Below, in pieces: positions 21,301 to 31,652 of a stretch of DNA of 64,000 nucleotides (its first letter is position 1; the number at the start of each line of letters is the position of its first letter). The position numbers and the translations under genes were made by a program. The notes beneath the pieces are model-generated. The model searched no databases, was not told the origin of the DNA, and saw only the letters and a program-made list of their open reading frames with translations. This stretch comes from Sphaerosporella brunnea (lineage: Eukaryota > Ascomycota > Pezizomycetes > Pezizales > Pyronemataceae). Where the stretch lies: NCBI GenBank assembly GCA_008704415.1, contig VXIS01000004.1, positions 186,001-250,000 of the forward strand. The letters run 5' to 3'.

Positions 21301-21443
21301 AGCGGAACTCGGATCGGGTCGTCGACGGCCGTCGCAGCAAGAGATGGGAAGATCGGCGGCCGGTAATAGTAGTCCGCGAACTTCGCTACGGGCCTCTCGC
21401 TTGAACCCGCCGACGAATCGGTGGGGTTCACGAGGGGTGGCAT
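18377..21443 (-). CDS. RNase III protein with RWD-like domain and charged linker
   Basis: Exons 21443-19299, 19251-19099 and 19048-18377; introns of 47 and 50 nt, the first with TACTGAC, both closing in phase 0; 989 residues from the first ATG. From N to C: a Pro-rich start, an acidic region, a segment with MSQWPQDAPVRQEGKPWYDY, a long Lys/Ala/Glu helix (KKAAKKAAKKAAKQLKAE and later AKAKAKAEAKARAKAKAEA), an RWD-like fold around residues 560-670 (FELAVAGKKTFTVNLSFSDA then YPLQTPIP), and an RNase III domain. Both metal-binding motifs are intact: NERLEFLGDSVL and ADIFEAVVGGLYLDG. No double-stranded RNA binding domain is visible after it; the tail is basic then Pro-rich. An active dsRNA endonuclease is expected. 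The frame stays open 174 nt upstream without an ATG, so an upstream coding exon is possible. Confidence 0.85.
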
Positions 21444-22774
21444 GCAGGGGAGGGGGGGGGAGGGGATGATGAGGGCAGGGGAGGAGGTGGTGGTGTTAGC
21501 GGCGGGAATTTCGATGGTCGGGGAAGGGGAAGGTAGAGGCGGCGGCGGCGGAGAAAGGTGAAGGTGTTTCAAGGCAACAACCGCTGAAGTGAAGAAGTCG
21601 GGCTCGTCCTTCTTCACAGTCGAGAAGAATCCAAGGAGTCTATCCAGTCAGCCAAACAAATGAAAGCTTGCAAGCACGCAACACAGCAGCAGGGAGGGGG
21701 CTGAGGAATACCGACTTAGCGACGATATGCTGCGCCTGTTGTGGTTGTGGTGGGGGTGGGGGAGAAGGTGATGGGTGAGGTGTGCAAGTGGTGGGCGTAG
21801 GGTTCGCGAGGCGTTGCTGCTACCCAATGCGCGCAGGCTTTGTAACCTCGAGGGCGGCATCGTCGTTCAAAGCTGGCAGAGTGAGCAGCTGCATTCCCTA
21901 AGGCGGCTGCTTGTTGGGTGGTTGTGGCGCGAGTGAGGTGTGCGCAAATTCGAAAAAAAAACATACGCCCCACTTTGGCTACGAGCCACTCCAAACGTGC
22001 TAGTGGTTAGTCAGCAGCCGGGTAACTGACTCATTTGCGAAACGCTAGGCTGCGTGTGGTTAGCGAGTCGATTGCTGTTGATCTCCCGAAGCACGAGCCA
22101 TCACCACCACAGTCCTTGGGCAAGCGTCAAACAACACAACCAGGAACCAGAGAGGGACGAACAAAACGCCGTGACCTGCGGTGTCGGGCCGGTACCGAGC
22201 AGCAAATGTATCTTTATCTCAACAAGACCCTGTTCAACAGCCCAGATCGAGGCCACAACCCTAAGCAGAAAACACCAGTACTATCCCGTGCGCTTACATA
22301 CAGCACCCCTAATATAGTTAAGCGCCGACCCATTTCAACAGCTCGCAGGCATGTTGCACGGGCAACAGCGTTGGAACTCCAGCTGGTGTTGCACGAAGCT
22401 AGCTAGTGTGTCGAAGGAGTTCCTCACAGGCGCTCACTCGCAACAGCATCAATGAGGGAAACTCTGCGGCAGTTACTGGGTGGACTCCTTGTCCTCGCTA
22501 TCCACGGAAATCAATCTCGCTAGAAATCTGCGTGTCTTCTGGCCGTAGTGCTCATGTCTAATTTCCTCTCGTGGAAGCGTGAAAGGAAGGATAAATCCTC
22601 CTGGCTGAGGAGCGAGATTTGGTCTAGAAGTAACGAGAAATCCGTGATGTCGACAAGCAAGCGGGTCTCTCACCAGTTAGCGGATCACAAGTTCTCACTC
22701 GATCCTATCTTTTGCCCTCACCCCCAACTCGCCCCAGAAACCTCCCCCCCTTCTACCTCCCGCCGCACACCACC
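21444..22774. other. divergent promoter region
   Basis: This holds 5' leaders of the RNase III gene (minus) and the small membrane protein (plus). A likely leader intron of the RNase III gene ends in GGCTGACTGGATAG on the minus strand near 21640. No other gene is seen. Confidence 0.4.
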
Positions 22775-23095
22775 ATGTCACCAACGACCACCATCTTCCT
22801 CCTCCTTCTCCTCTCCCTCGTCCTTCCCATCATGCTCCTCTTCTGCGCGCTGCACTACATCAAGGTCTCCAAGACCGCCGTGGGGAGAAACATCGGCATG
22901 CAGGCGTCTTGGGAAGTTAACTATGAGCTCCAAACTTTCGCTTCACGTAGTTCTTGTTCCTCCTCTTCCTCCTCCTCCTCCGAATCTTGCTGCCACGATA
23001 AACGAGAGGTTGATTTGGAGGCGGGCAGGATGCCGAAGATGGCGGTTTTTGAAGCGGCTAGGGAGGGTGAAACGGCTTCGATCCGGTTGGTGTGA
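22775..23095 (+). CDS. small single-span membrane protein
   Basis: 106 residues from an ATG in a good context (CACCATG). The N-terminus is a strong hydrophobic segment (IFLLLLLSLVLPIMLLFCAL), a signal anchor or uncleaved signal, followed by a Ser/Cys run (SSCSSSSSSSSESCC) and a charged C-terminus. No homologue recognised. Single exon, GC-rich, and preceded by a pyrimidine-rich leader as in expressed fungal genes. Confidence 0.5.
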   Translation: MSPTTTIFLLLLLSLVLPIMLLFCALHYIKVSKTAVGRNIGMQASWEVNYELQTFASRSSCSSSSSSSSESCCHDKREVDLEAGRMPKMAVFEAAREGETASIRLV

Positions 23096-24247
23096 GTACT
23101 CTTTTCTGAGGGAGGGAGAGCATGGAGGGCTGATATTGTGTGGGTGTAGGACTGAGTAAACGGCCTGGTATGTTTTGGTGGGCTGGGTTATAGAAGCGGA
23201 AGACCGCTGCACTCTCGAATGTTCGGAAGTCATTCAGAACGATGATAGAATGAAGAGTCACTTTGCGCGGAAATGGAGGTTTTAAGTATCTATTCCCGCT
23301 TGCGCGAGGTGCATAACTCGCCGGATACAGACAAACGCAAACATTCGATCCCTCTGCGCCATTCGAAGCGACCCCTCATCGAAACAGAACCCAACAAGCC
23401 AATAACACCCCAAGCCCATGCATCCATCCCGCTGCCGTCAAAGCCATATACCCCAAAGCCCGGAAATCAAAACCGACTCAACACCGCACCCATACCAAGC
23501 CCACACCGCGCAATCAACATCCACCGCCGCCACATCCGCCTCCACCACCACCGCAGGCACCACCACCGCCACCGCCGCCGCTGCCACCGCCTCCGTACCT
23601 GCGCTTGCCCTTCTTCTTCTTCCAGCTCGGGCGGCAATCGATAATCCCCAAAGTGAAGATGCAGAGCAATGAGCGGAACATCGTGGGTGAGGAGAGTGTA
23701 TTTGCTTGCTTGTTGGATGAGGTTGGGTGCTCGGTCAGTCAGGCAGACAGACAGACAACTAGAATTGAAGCTATGTGGAGTTTTGCTGAGCAAGGAAGCA
23801 GTCGATGTGTACTTTGTACTTGGTGACGGTGGTTGAGTGTGGGAAAGCGGGTTTTATAGACGTTGTGGTTGTGGTTTGCCACGTGCAGCAGTCGATGCGG
23901 GTGTGAGTTTGTGATTGGAGGTGTGTTACGGTGTCCGCCTTGCCTTGTCGTGATGGAGGAGGCCAAGACGAACACGAGTGGCTGCGCCACGGGTGGATGC
24001 AAAGAACGACATACATGCAAGTACATGTATCCAATCTCACAATGCTTTCTTGTCTTCTTCCAAATGAGTACGCCTCGAGTGCAGCCAGCATTCCGTTAGT
24101 CCCCGCTTATATATACACAATGCAGCTGGTTTACGAGACATATATGTGCTTTTTTTTCGTACCGACAAGCTTATCTACCCAAAATGACAATTCCTCCCTC
24201 TCGGAGAGCACCACTCATGATCATGGCTCAGGCGCAGCATCCCACTT
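23096..24247. other. intergenic region
   Basis: Low-complexity CCACCA/CCGCCA sequence occurs near 23520-23600. I see no supportable gene. Confidence 0.4.
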
Positions 24248-25745
24248 TCAATGCCAATTCTGCGCATTAACTTTCTTGGCGTGCTCATAAACAAGCGGCT
24301 GCGCATCGGGGCTGTGTCTCCGTCAGCATCGATATAACCCTTGCTGCACATAGACTTACTCATCCAAATAGATGGTGAATCCATCATCGTCATTTCTCCC
24401 GGTCGAGTATCCCGAGAACCCAAACTGCCAGTACTGGTCACCGGCGAGTTTTTCTTCAACACCAATCTTTTGCCATCCGCCCACAGCCTCGACACGGGTG
24501 ATGTTTGATGTCGTGCCCAGATTCGAGAGGCGAGCGGCGGGGCTCAACCAGCCTGGTTATGGTGTCAGTGCTATTGGTAGGAGAAGTGAGGCAGAGGGGA
24601 AGGCAGACCGTATTCTTCGTGCACCACCGGCTTCCCACATTCCCGCTGCGACGCAGCGTGGTCACGAACCCACTGGTCCGTCCACTCGACCGACTTACTC
24701 CACCAATCTGGGTAGCTATGGAAAACACCATCTTCCCCCATCAGCGCCTCGTAGATCTCCCTCTCAGGGGCACTTACAATCGATATTTTTCAACGCCAGC
24801 TCCGCATCAAAATCTCCACCGTCCGATCCATTGTAAGCCCAATCGTCACTGGTGGGATCATTATACCACCCCTCGCCGCCCCACGTAACCAGATGGTACG
24901 GATCGATGCCCTTGATAAACGTCGACATCTCGTCAATCCAGGCGGTAAGCGTCTTGGTTGTGCAGTTTCCGGAGCTGGGAAGATTGCGGACCGCGTCACC
25001 CGCGCAGCGTGGCTCGTTACCTAGTTCCCAGGCCATTACCACAGGCGAGTTTTTGTAGCGCTTTACTACTGCCTCGACATAGGTCTTGAACGCCTGCTTT
25101 ATCTTCGGGGCGGTATAAAAGTCATCATGGAATTTCCCGCCGAGGTTAACCTATACCCCCTTCAATCAGCTTCCTCCCCATTGTTGGGGGAAGGGAAACG
25201 TACGGTGTACACATCCATCCCGCCATAATCCGCCCAATTATTCGTCAACGTAACCACCAGCTTCATCCCAGTCTTTTCAGCGGCGTTCACAACCTTATCG
25301 AAAGCAGGCAGGCCGTTAGGTCCCCACTGAATCATCTGCCGTCCCTTCTCAAAGCGCTGGAACACCACATCGGTAGCCCCCGCCCCTTCGCCGCCGTATT
25401 GTGGCAGCCCCCCAGTAACAGTAGTAACGTTCTTATCGTTGAAACCCCACGTACGGAAGACCTTTAGCCCGGCTTTTTTGGCAGCGGTGAGGCCGAGCTC
25501 TACATCGGTTTGGTTCTACCCCTCGTATCAGAAGATGGGGGAAGAGGTGGTGGGGGGGGGGGCACGGGGAAATATACATTCATGAATGGAAAGTAGTATG
25601 CGTTGCTTCCTGCGAAACTGAACGGCGAGCCGTCGAGCCTGAAGCAGGTACCGGAGACGGTGACGAACCCTTTTGGCGGCGCCGGCCGCTTTGTGGGCGC
25701 CGCCGAGGCCAGCATTGCCAGCGGGAGGAGGTTGTGCAAGAGCAT
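24248..25745 (-). CDS. secreted GH5 endo-beta-1,4-mannanase
   Basis: Six exons (25745-25578, 25515-25204, 25150-24778, 24731-24609, 24552-24360, 24311-24248) close in frame across five 46-62-nt introns and give 410 residues. It hydrolyses beta-1,4 linkages in mannans of plant cell walls, outside the cell. A signal peptide ([17 protein letters not shown]) precedes the GH5 barrel, which has the subfamily-7 style start [42 protein letters not shown] with the acid/base Glu206, FHSYPDWW, and HEEYGW with the nucleophile (Glu324 by analogy), then [10 protein letters not shown]. There is no cellulose-binding module. A TATA box lies 66 bp upstream, fitting carbon-source-regulated expression, which is inferred. 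Confidence 0.93.
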
Positions 25746-26756
25746 TCTTTTGAGCCACAATGGAAAAGCTAGCCCAGCTCCCAAGCTCCCGCTGGCGCGC
25801 GAGGGCAGGAATATATACCCCCTCGCCCTGAGGACAATGTGGCAAACGCAATCTCCAACGTTCTCGAATTGGCTGCCTCAGTTACGTCTGTAATGTATGA
25901 GGTACTTTATGGGGAATGCGGGGTCAGCGGGTACCTTACGTCCTGTGCACCTACATATTCTGCCGAAGATCCGGTGTGATATCTACGATAAAGCGCTAAA
26001 ACCCCAGGATTCGGCCCTGACGGGCCGCATCGCCTATTTAGTGCGAAGGGAAGCACTGGTGTGCCTTTGGGATTCTCCACAGTATGTATGCGGGAGGAGT
26101 GGATTGCTTCCTCGTGGAGGGGGGGGTCTCAATAGGCCCAGGGTGACCTCAGAAGTCGGGCCGGCTGCCTCAAATAACCGACCGTGCGGGCTTGATAGAT
26201 GACCTTCGGCCCAGGTCGTCGACCTGAAAAGCCGGTTGTCAGAGTGATACCCAGTGAAGCCGGACCCGCACACTGAGAAAGCGTAAGTGTGGTTTCATTT
26301 GATCATCAGTACAGGCCCGATTTTTGTGTAGTATCATTTCTCCATAGTTGCGGAATTTGTGCGTTCATCTCTATCGCTGGTGGAGTTACTTTCAAAAATA
26401 AATGTGCTGCTGTGTCGCTACCCCTTCGTGGCCAGACCGACAAGGAAGCAGCCAAAAAGCCCATGACCGGCTTCATATGCAGCCCAAGCAGCCATGATCC
26501 AGCCCATGAGCGGGGCTGTTGAGACCTCTGGGGGTACTGGTTTTCGTTTTCGTGACATAATTTGTTCCGACATTATAGGGGTTCATATATATGAGATGCA
26601 TGTGCCTATAAATCGTGCCAAAAATTTATTTACTAAATTCCAAATTCCCTCTCTACTCTCAGCATACGGGAATATATCCCATCCACATATTCATTGGCAC
26701 CACTTGAATTTATTTACATACCAGCTATACATACTTCCTATGTATGATAAAAGGCT
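25746..26756. other. intergenic region
   Basis: This contains the mannanase promoter, then AT-rich sequence (26520-26750) without a gene. Confidence 0.4.
25811..25817 (-). promoter_or_regulatory. TATA box of mannanase gene
   Basis: TATATAT on the minus strand, 66 bp before the ATG at 25745. Confidence 0.5.
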
Positions 26757-26915
26757 TCACAATTTCGAGCAATCCTGACACAAAAAATGCCAGCACTCAA
26801 GATTGGAACACTTCCAGTGACCGAGCACCGGCTGCTTCGACCACTCGTTATTCGCGCATTTGCAGCAGTACCAGTTATTGCCCGGTCGCTCTGGAGGCGA
26901 GATCGGTTTGCCCAT
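26757..26915 (-). CDS. 52-residue zinc-ribbon-like microprotein
   Basis: From an ATG in an A-rich context, 52 residues. Almost the whole protein is a cysteine array: WYCCKC, then 14 residues, then CSNLECWHFLCQDC. The spacing fits a small treble-clef or zinc-ribbon like the WxCxxC...CxxxxCxHxxCxxC fingers found alone in many ascomycetes. Function unknown. The frame stays open upstream without another ATG, so a longer product needs an upstream exon. Confidence 0.5.
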   Translation of the reverse strand: MGKPISPPERPGNNWYCCKCANNEWSKQPVLGHWKCSNLECWHFLCQDCSKL

Positions 26916-29116
26916 TTTCTTTTCTGTTCTTTTTGTTGTCTGTTGGTTGTGGTTGTCGGGTTGTCGATGAGGGAGGTTGGTATTGTTGCTGTTGAGGTTG
27001 ATCGTGGGGGGTGAGGGGGTATAAAACCACCACTCTTTCAGCACTGTATTGTTTCAAGGGGCGGTAGAAAATAGCTGTGTATCACTAAGTCACTCATGAT
27101 TCATCACTTGTGAATGGTTCTTGTCTCGATGTAGAAAACTTCGTCCAACAATAAACGGATGGTTAGAATAATTGATTGAACGTAGGGAAGACCATGTATG
27201 CTCGCCAATGAATGGATCCTGACTCGCAGTCGAGGGAGTTGCCATAAATTGCAGGCTTAAGACAGGCAACGGTTGCAATTGCAAGTGTCGATCGAGACTG
27301 AAAGGAATCCTGCCGACGCAGAAGCGATCATACATACCGGCAGGTGAGGCACAAGCGTAATCGAGCCTCGTTCCATCTGGGGAACAGTTGGCGGCTGGCC
27401 GAACAGGGAGGGGGAGGGGGTCTTACATGCTTCCCGCTCGGCAGCGTATCATGCTCGATGTTGTATGTATAGTACGTTCCACCCAGTAAAGCCGGGTCTT
27501 CAGATCTCCAGCTTGAATCGATCGATTCGAATCTGGTAGTTTTAATATGCTGTTGATGATTCGGATTTTGGGCGAAATGACTTGCTTGTTCCCATGATTT
27601 TCGGATGTTCAAGTCCTGCAGCAAGTGAGTTCGAGTGATGTGTAACTCCTGCCAATACGCCCCCCCGCCCCATTTTAACACAAAAAATCCACAAACTTTT
27701 GTGCTATGGTTGGGGACATCTAGAGCCGGAGGGTTTTGGGCACCCTGTCTTTGAGCCGCACATTCTCGACCAAAAAAATAATTATTTTTTAAAAGAAGAC
27801 TGTCAGGCGCCTAGTTTTCGCTCGCTCTATCGAATGATTGAGTCGGATTCTCCAGATTCTTCCTGGTTGTCGAGGATATGGGGTCGCCGATTTTGGGCAA
27901 TTGTCGCCTGGCTGTCAAAACAAGAAGATTCACGCTTATCACTCGGTCATTTTATATGTATTACTAAGCGAAAATGAATGTCGCGACCCACCGTGTCCCC
28001 AACCATATCCTCAGCTCTCGCTACATCCTCTCCAACCTAAATGACAGTTTTTTCCCCATGTGCAGTTTGGGGATTAAAACACGCCGCCCGGCTTCAAAGA
28101 CGTGGTCACGTGGAAGAGTGATAACCGGTGACTCATGTAGCTTTCAATAGGTACCATTTTCCACAGCACATCTACTTCTACAAGTTCTTCTTGCACTGGC
28201 ATAGATATCTATAGCTATCTTGGCGTGACTACATGCCTCAGCATCAGCCGAAACCCCCTGACTCTCACATAGTTGAAACTGTTAGCAGTGGTTTGTTTTT
28301 GGCAGACTCGAGCGTGTGCCACTCAAACCTAACCCATCCACTCTCTGCGATGCAAAAAAGCTTACTTTTGACCAAGCCTGTTGTACCAAATAATACGGTA
28401 CTTCGTTTGGCTTTGTACTCTATATAATCGGTCAACTGCGAATTAGAAAGTGCAAACGATAAGTATTGAAGTACTGAGCCGCTATACACAGCGTTAGCCG
28501 CGATGAAACCTCGTTTCAATAAGCTTCTCTTTCTCCTGAACTGGCTGAATTTGTGTTTCATGACATGACCACCGCCTCCGAGAGGGTGAATACTTAGAGT
28601 AGAATCGGATGAAAGCGTACAGTGGAAATTTAAATTCTCCGACTGCGCACGTCGGTGCTAAGCGAGTTAGCGAGGGAAGGCTCTGGTTATCGATATCGCC
28701 ATATTCAAACGTGCAAACACTTCCTGCTGTAGGTATATGATAGTATTAAACAGGGAGAAATGGAGTGAAGTTCAAACCAAACCTCGTATTTTCGGAACAG
28801 CCTGCATGCGCACCAACTTAAACAAGCGAGCTTGGCTGCATGCGCAGGGTGTGTTTGACTACGATTGGCTGCTCGCTTTTCGGCGACCAATCACCCGCCG
28901 CCGCAATTTGCAGGACCATCCATAAGCGGCAAGGAGTTGTGCAACTCTCGATATTCAGCCCCAGGGCTTGGTGTTGTTGTTGCTTGCGAAAAATGGGTGC
29001 GTGCTTCTTCTCTCTCCTCCCCCCTCAAGCATCTTCTGGCTCCTACCCGAAAGCTCCATTCTTCTCTTGAGCTTTTTTACTCTGTGGACAGCCCGAGTGA
29101 GAGAGAACGAATAACG
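26916..29116. other. intergenic region with one inverted-repeat element
   Basis: No gene is supported. The candidate element at 27705-28007 is listed separately. The right end is the promoter of the Cys-rich membrane protein. Confidence 0.4.
27705..28007. mobile_element. candidate TA-flanked inverted-repeat element
   Basis: The exact 14-bp inverted termini TATGGTTGGGGACA and TGTCCCCAACCATA enclose about 300 bp. If the outer TA on each side is the target duplication, this is a Tc1-mariner type MITE. The arms do not extend far, so chance cannot be excluded. Confidence 0.45.
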
Positions 29117-29956
29117 ATGAGCATCATTTCCCGCACCCTCGTTGCTGCAGTCATGGCAGCGGCACTCTGTCTGCAGCTGGCCATTCCCGTCGTCGCTGTT
29201 CCCAAGGAGCAGCTGCGTGCCCGTGATCTCGGTCCTGAACAGCTGGAGGTTCTCCACAAGCTCAACAAACGCTACGAAACGTGCGCCAACAACAGTTTCT
29301 GTTATGGGACGACATCCTGCTGCGGAGTGTGGTGTTGCTACGTAAGATCCCCTCCTATTCCTCCTCCACAAACACCAAACTGACACTCCCAGTCTTACCA
29401 AACATGCTACGGCACTTCTACCTCCGATTCATTAGCCTACTGCAGCAGCAGCATTGACACGAGACCAACCTCAACCAGCTACTCGGGCACCTATTACGGC
29501 AGCCGCAAAAAAACAGGCTGGAACTCTCTTCCCCTCGGCACCAGAATCGCCATAATCTTCGCTGGTCTGGTGGGATTCGGCCTATTGGCTGGTACAATAA
29601 CTTTTATCGTCTACTGCTGCTGCTGCAAGAATCGGCGCAAGCCAAAAACCACTTTTGTACCGCGTCCTCAAGCAGTTCAGCCTGCTGCTCCCCCCCCGAT
29701 GGTTCAGCCGATGCAGCCGGAATATACCGGTACCACGATGTACACCGGTACCACCGACCCCCATAGCGGCTTGGTCTCCCCGCTGTCAACCACTACGCCT
29801 GCGCCGCCGTATGTGCCTGAGAATCAGCAGTATGGAGCAAAGCCACAGACGAATGTGGCGGTTAATCCTGGCCCGCAGTATGATTCCCAAACCGGTGGTT
29901 ATGCAGATGGTCGCGGACATGTGTATGAAGCTCCCAGCGGACAGTCGCATCGTTGA
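29117..29956 (+). CDS. Cys-rich type I membrane protein
   Basis: Exons 29117-29341 and 29393-29956 joined over a 51-nt intron with ACTGAC branch point, 262 residues. A cleavable signal peptide (about residues 1-27) is followed by a short extracellular part with cysteines in CANNSFCYGTTSCCGVWCC and SYQTCYGTSTSDSLAYC, a membrane span (AIIFAGLVGFGLLAGTITFI), the juxtamembrane run VYCCCCKNRRK that could be palmitoylated, and a Pro/Gln/Tyr-rich cytosolic tail (PAPPYVPENQQYG). The layout resembles small fungal surface receptors or sensors, but I do not recognise a named family. A CCTCCTCC run precedes the branch point. Confidence 0.75.
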
Positions 29957-30465
29957 TAGGGACATGTGTTGTTTGTTTTCTGTGCTGTTTTCTGGGACGG
30001 ACTAGGGATTTGATATGTAATTCACGAGGGTAGATTCATTGGCGTTTGCTGCATTTCGTTCGTTATGTATTTGAGCGTTTTTGCACGCATGTGAGAGGGT
30101 GATGGTCAAGGACGGAGATTTTCTGGTGGATCGGTGGGTGGGGTTCATTTTCCTGTCGTTGCTTGCGGTGTTCTCAATAGCCAGCCCAAAAAGCCGTAGG
30201 GCTATCATCGAGTGAGAAGCCGTGAACCATGCCCGGACATCAATAACTTTGAGCTTGCCAGGCTATCATCCGCTCTGTTGTTTTGTTTGCTGTCTGCTTT
30301 CCTCCGGGAGGCGAGTGGTTGGCTTATAGACACGGGTAGTTTCCTCCGTCTTCGGGTGGGAAAGCAGAGACGTCGACCATCCAACAAAATTTTAGCAGGA
30401 AGAGGAAACATGACCTGCCAGTGAGTGATGGGCTGTGATCCACTCTAGCCCAGGGAAGATTAATA

Positions 30466-31030
30466 CTCGTGCCAAGGTGGTTACCACCACCCCCGGTCGC
30501 TCGCAGGCTCGCGAACCGGGGCACTCACAAGTGAGTGCCTGGCGGCTCAACCATAATTGCCAGCTCAACCTCGTCCGCCGCAATCGACCCCCCCTTTTCA
30601 CCACCACAACCACAAATAAATCATGTTATCAAAGCGAAAACTTGAAGTAGAGTCCTATAAGTTTATTTCAAGAGGCTATCGAAGATTATTTACAGGCGAC
30701 TCTACCACAAAGGGTAAACTCCTCGAGGTCTCTTCTCTCGCCATCCCGCTCTAGCAACCATTCGGAGCTCTGACATAACAACCTCCCACGTCATCTCCCT
30801 TTTCGGTACAGAGTCCAAATCCGAGTCTCGATAGACTCATAGGGCTCTACTTCGAATTTCCGCTTTGGTGGCATTATTTAGTTGTGGTTGTGGTGGTGAA
30901 AAAGGGTGTGGATTGCGGCGGACGAGGTTGAGCTGGCAATTATGGTTGAGCCGCCAGGCACTCACTTGTGAGTGCCCCGGTTCGCGAGCCTGCGAGCGAA
31001 CGGGGGTGGTGGTAACCACCTTGGCACGAG
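30466..31030. mobile_element. foldback element from a Tc1/mariner-type transposon
   Basis: The arms of about 190 bp are nearly identical in inverted orientation (both begin CTCGTGCCAAGGTGGTTACC), and TA flanks each end (30464-30465; 31031-31032). Inside each arm, reading toward the centre, a Met codon opens a short frame: MLSKRKLEVESYKF on the left and MPPKRKFEVEPYES then ETRIWTLYRKGR on the right. These look like the start of a transposase with its helix-turn-helix, so the element seems to be two 5' transposon ends joined head to head. The centre is about 175 bp of unrelated sequence. It makes no functional protein. Confidence 0.75.
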
Positions 31031-31122
31031 TAGTAGAGTAAAGCTCGGGTCATGCCCATGGCTGCTTGCGGGCAGAAAAGTCGGGATGCTAAGCATTACG
31101 AAGCAAAGTCATTCCCAAACAC

Positions 31123-31618
31123 GGGAAGCCCGAGGAAATGTTTGTTCTACCCGTAATACAGGGGTCAGTTACCTTGAACTCAAACACGGGGAAAGAGGAA
31201 AGAAAAACAACGCGATAACGCGATACAAAAATAGAAAAAAAAAAAAGGATTAGAGATCCGGGCTTGGGGGCTTGGGGTATGGGGCGCGACTATAAGTTCG
31301 TACACCAGACTTTTTTTTTTTTTTTTTTTGAAATAATAGGTTATTTTTTTCGCACTCCAAAGTGCGGTTGGTTTACGAGATCAGCGCGATTACATTTATC
31401 AATTTTTACCATAAAAATCGATCAAAACGTGGATTATTTACAACTTAGGGCCGTGCTCTTTTTGTGTTGTTTACTAATTAAAAATCGCCTTTTTGATTTT
31501 TGGTTTTCCTTTTTTTTTTGTTGACATTTGTTTGTTGTCGCGTTGTTTTTCTCAATGTTTGAGTTCAGGGTAACTGACCCCCTGCATTACAGGGTGGAAC
31601 GTTTCCTCGGGAAGCCCT
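31123..31618. mobile_element. second foldback element, next to REX2
   Basis: The inverted arms share GAGGAAAYGTT, GTAATRCAGGGG, GTCAGTTACC, TGAACTCAAACA and, further in, AAAAACAACGCGA, about 65-90 bp with some gaps. The interior is AT-rich with long T-runs. The right end lies 35 bp before the oligoribonuclease start codon, so the element forms its proximal promoter or leader. Target duplication not resolved. Confidence 0.6.
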
Positions 31619-31652
31619 GCACAATGATCTCACACAAATTATCTTTCGCGCG

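Larger units (their letters stand above)
29957..31652. other. repeat-filled region upstream of oligoribonuclease
   Basis: Two long inverted-repeat elements fill most of this interval, about 90 bp apart. No functional gene is seen. Confidence 0.5.
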
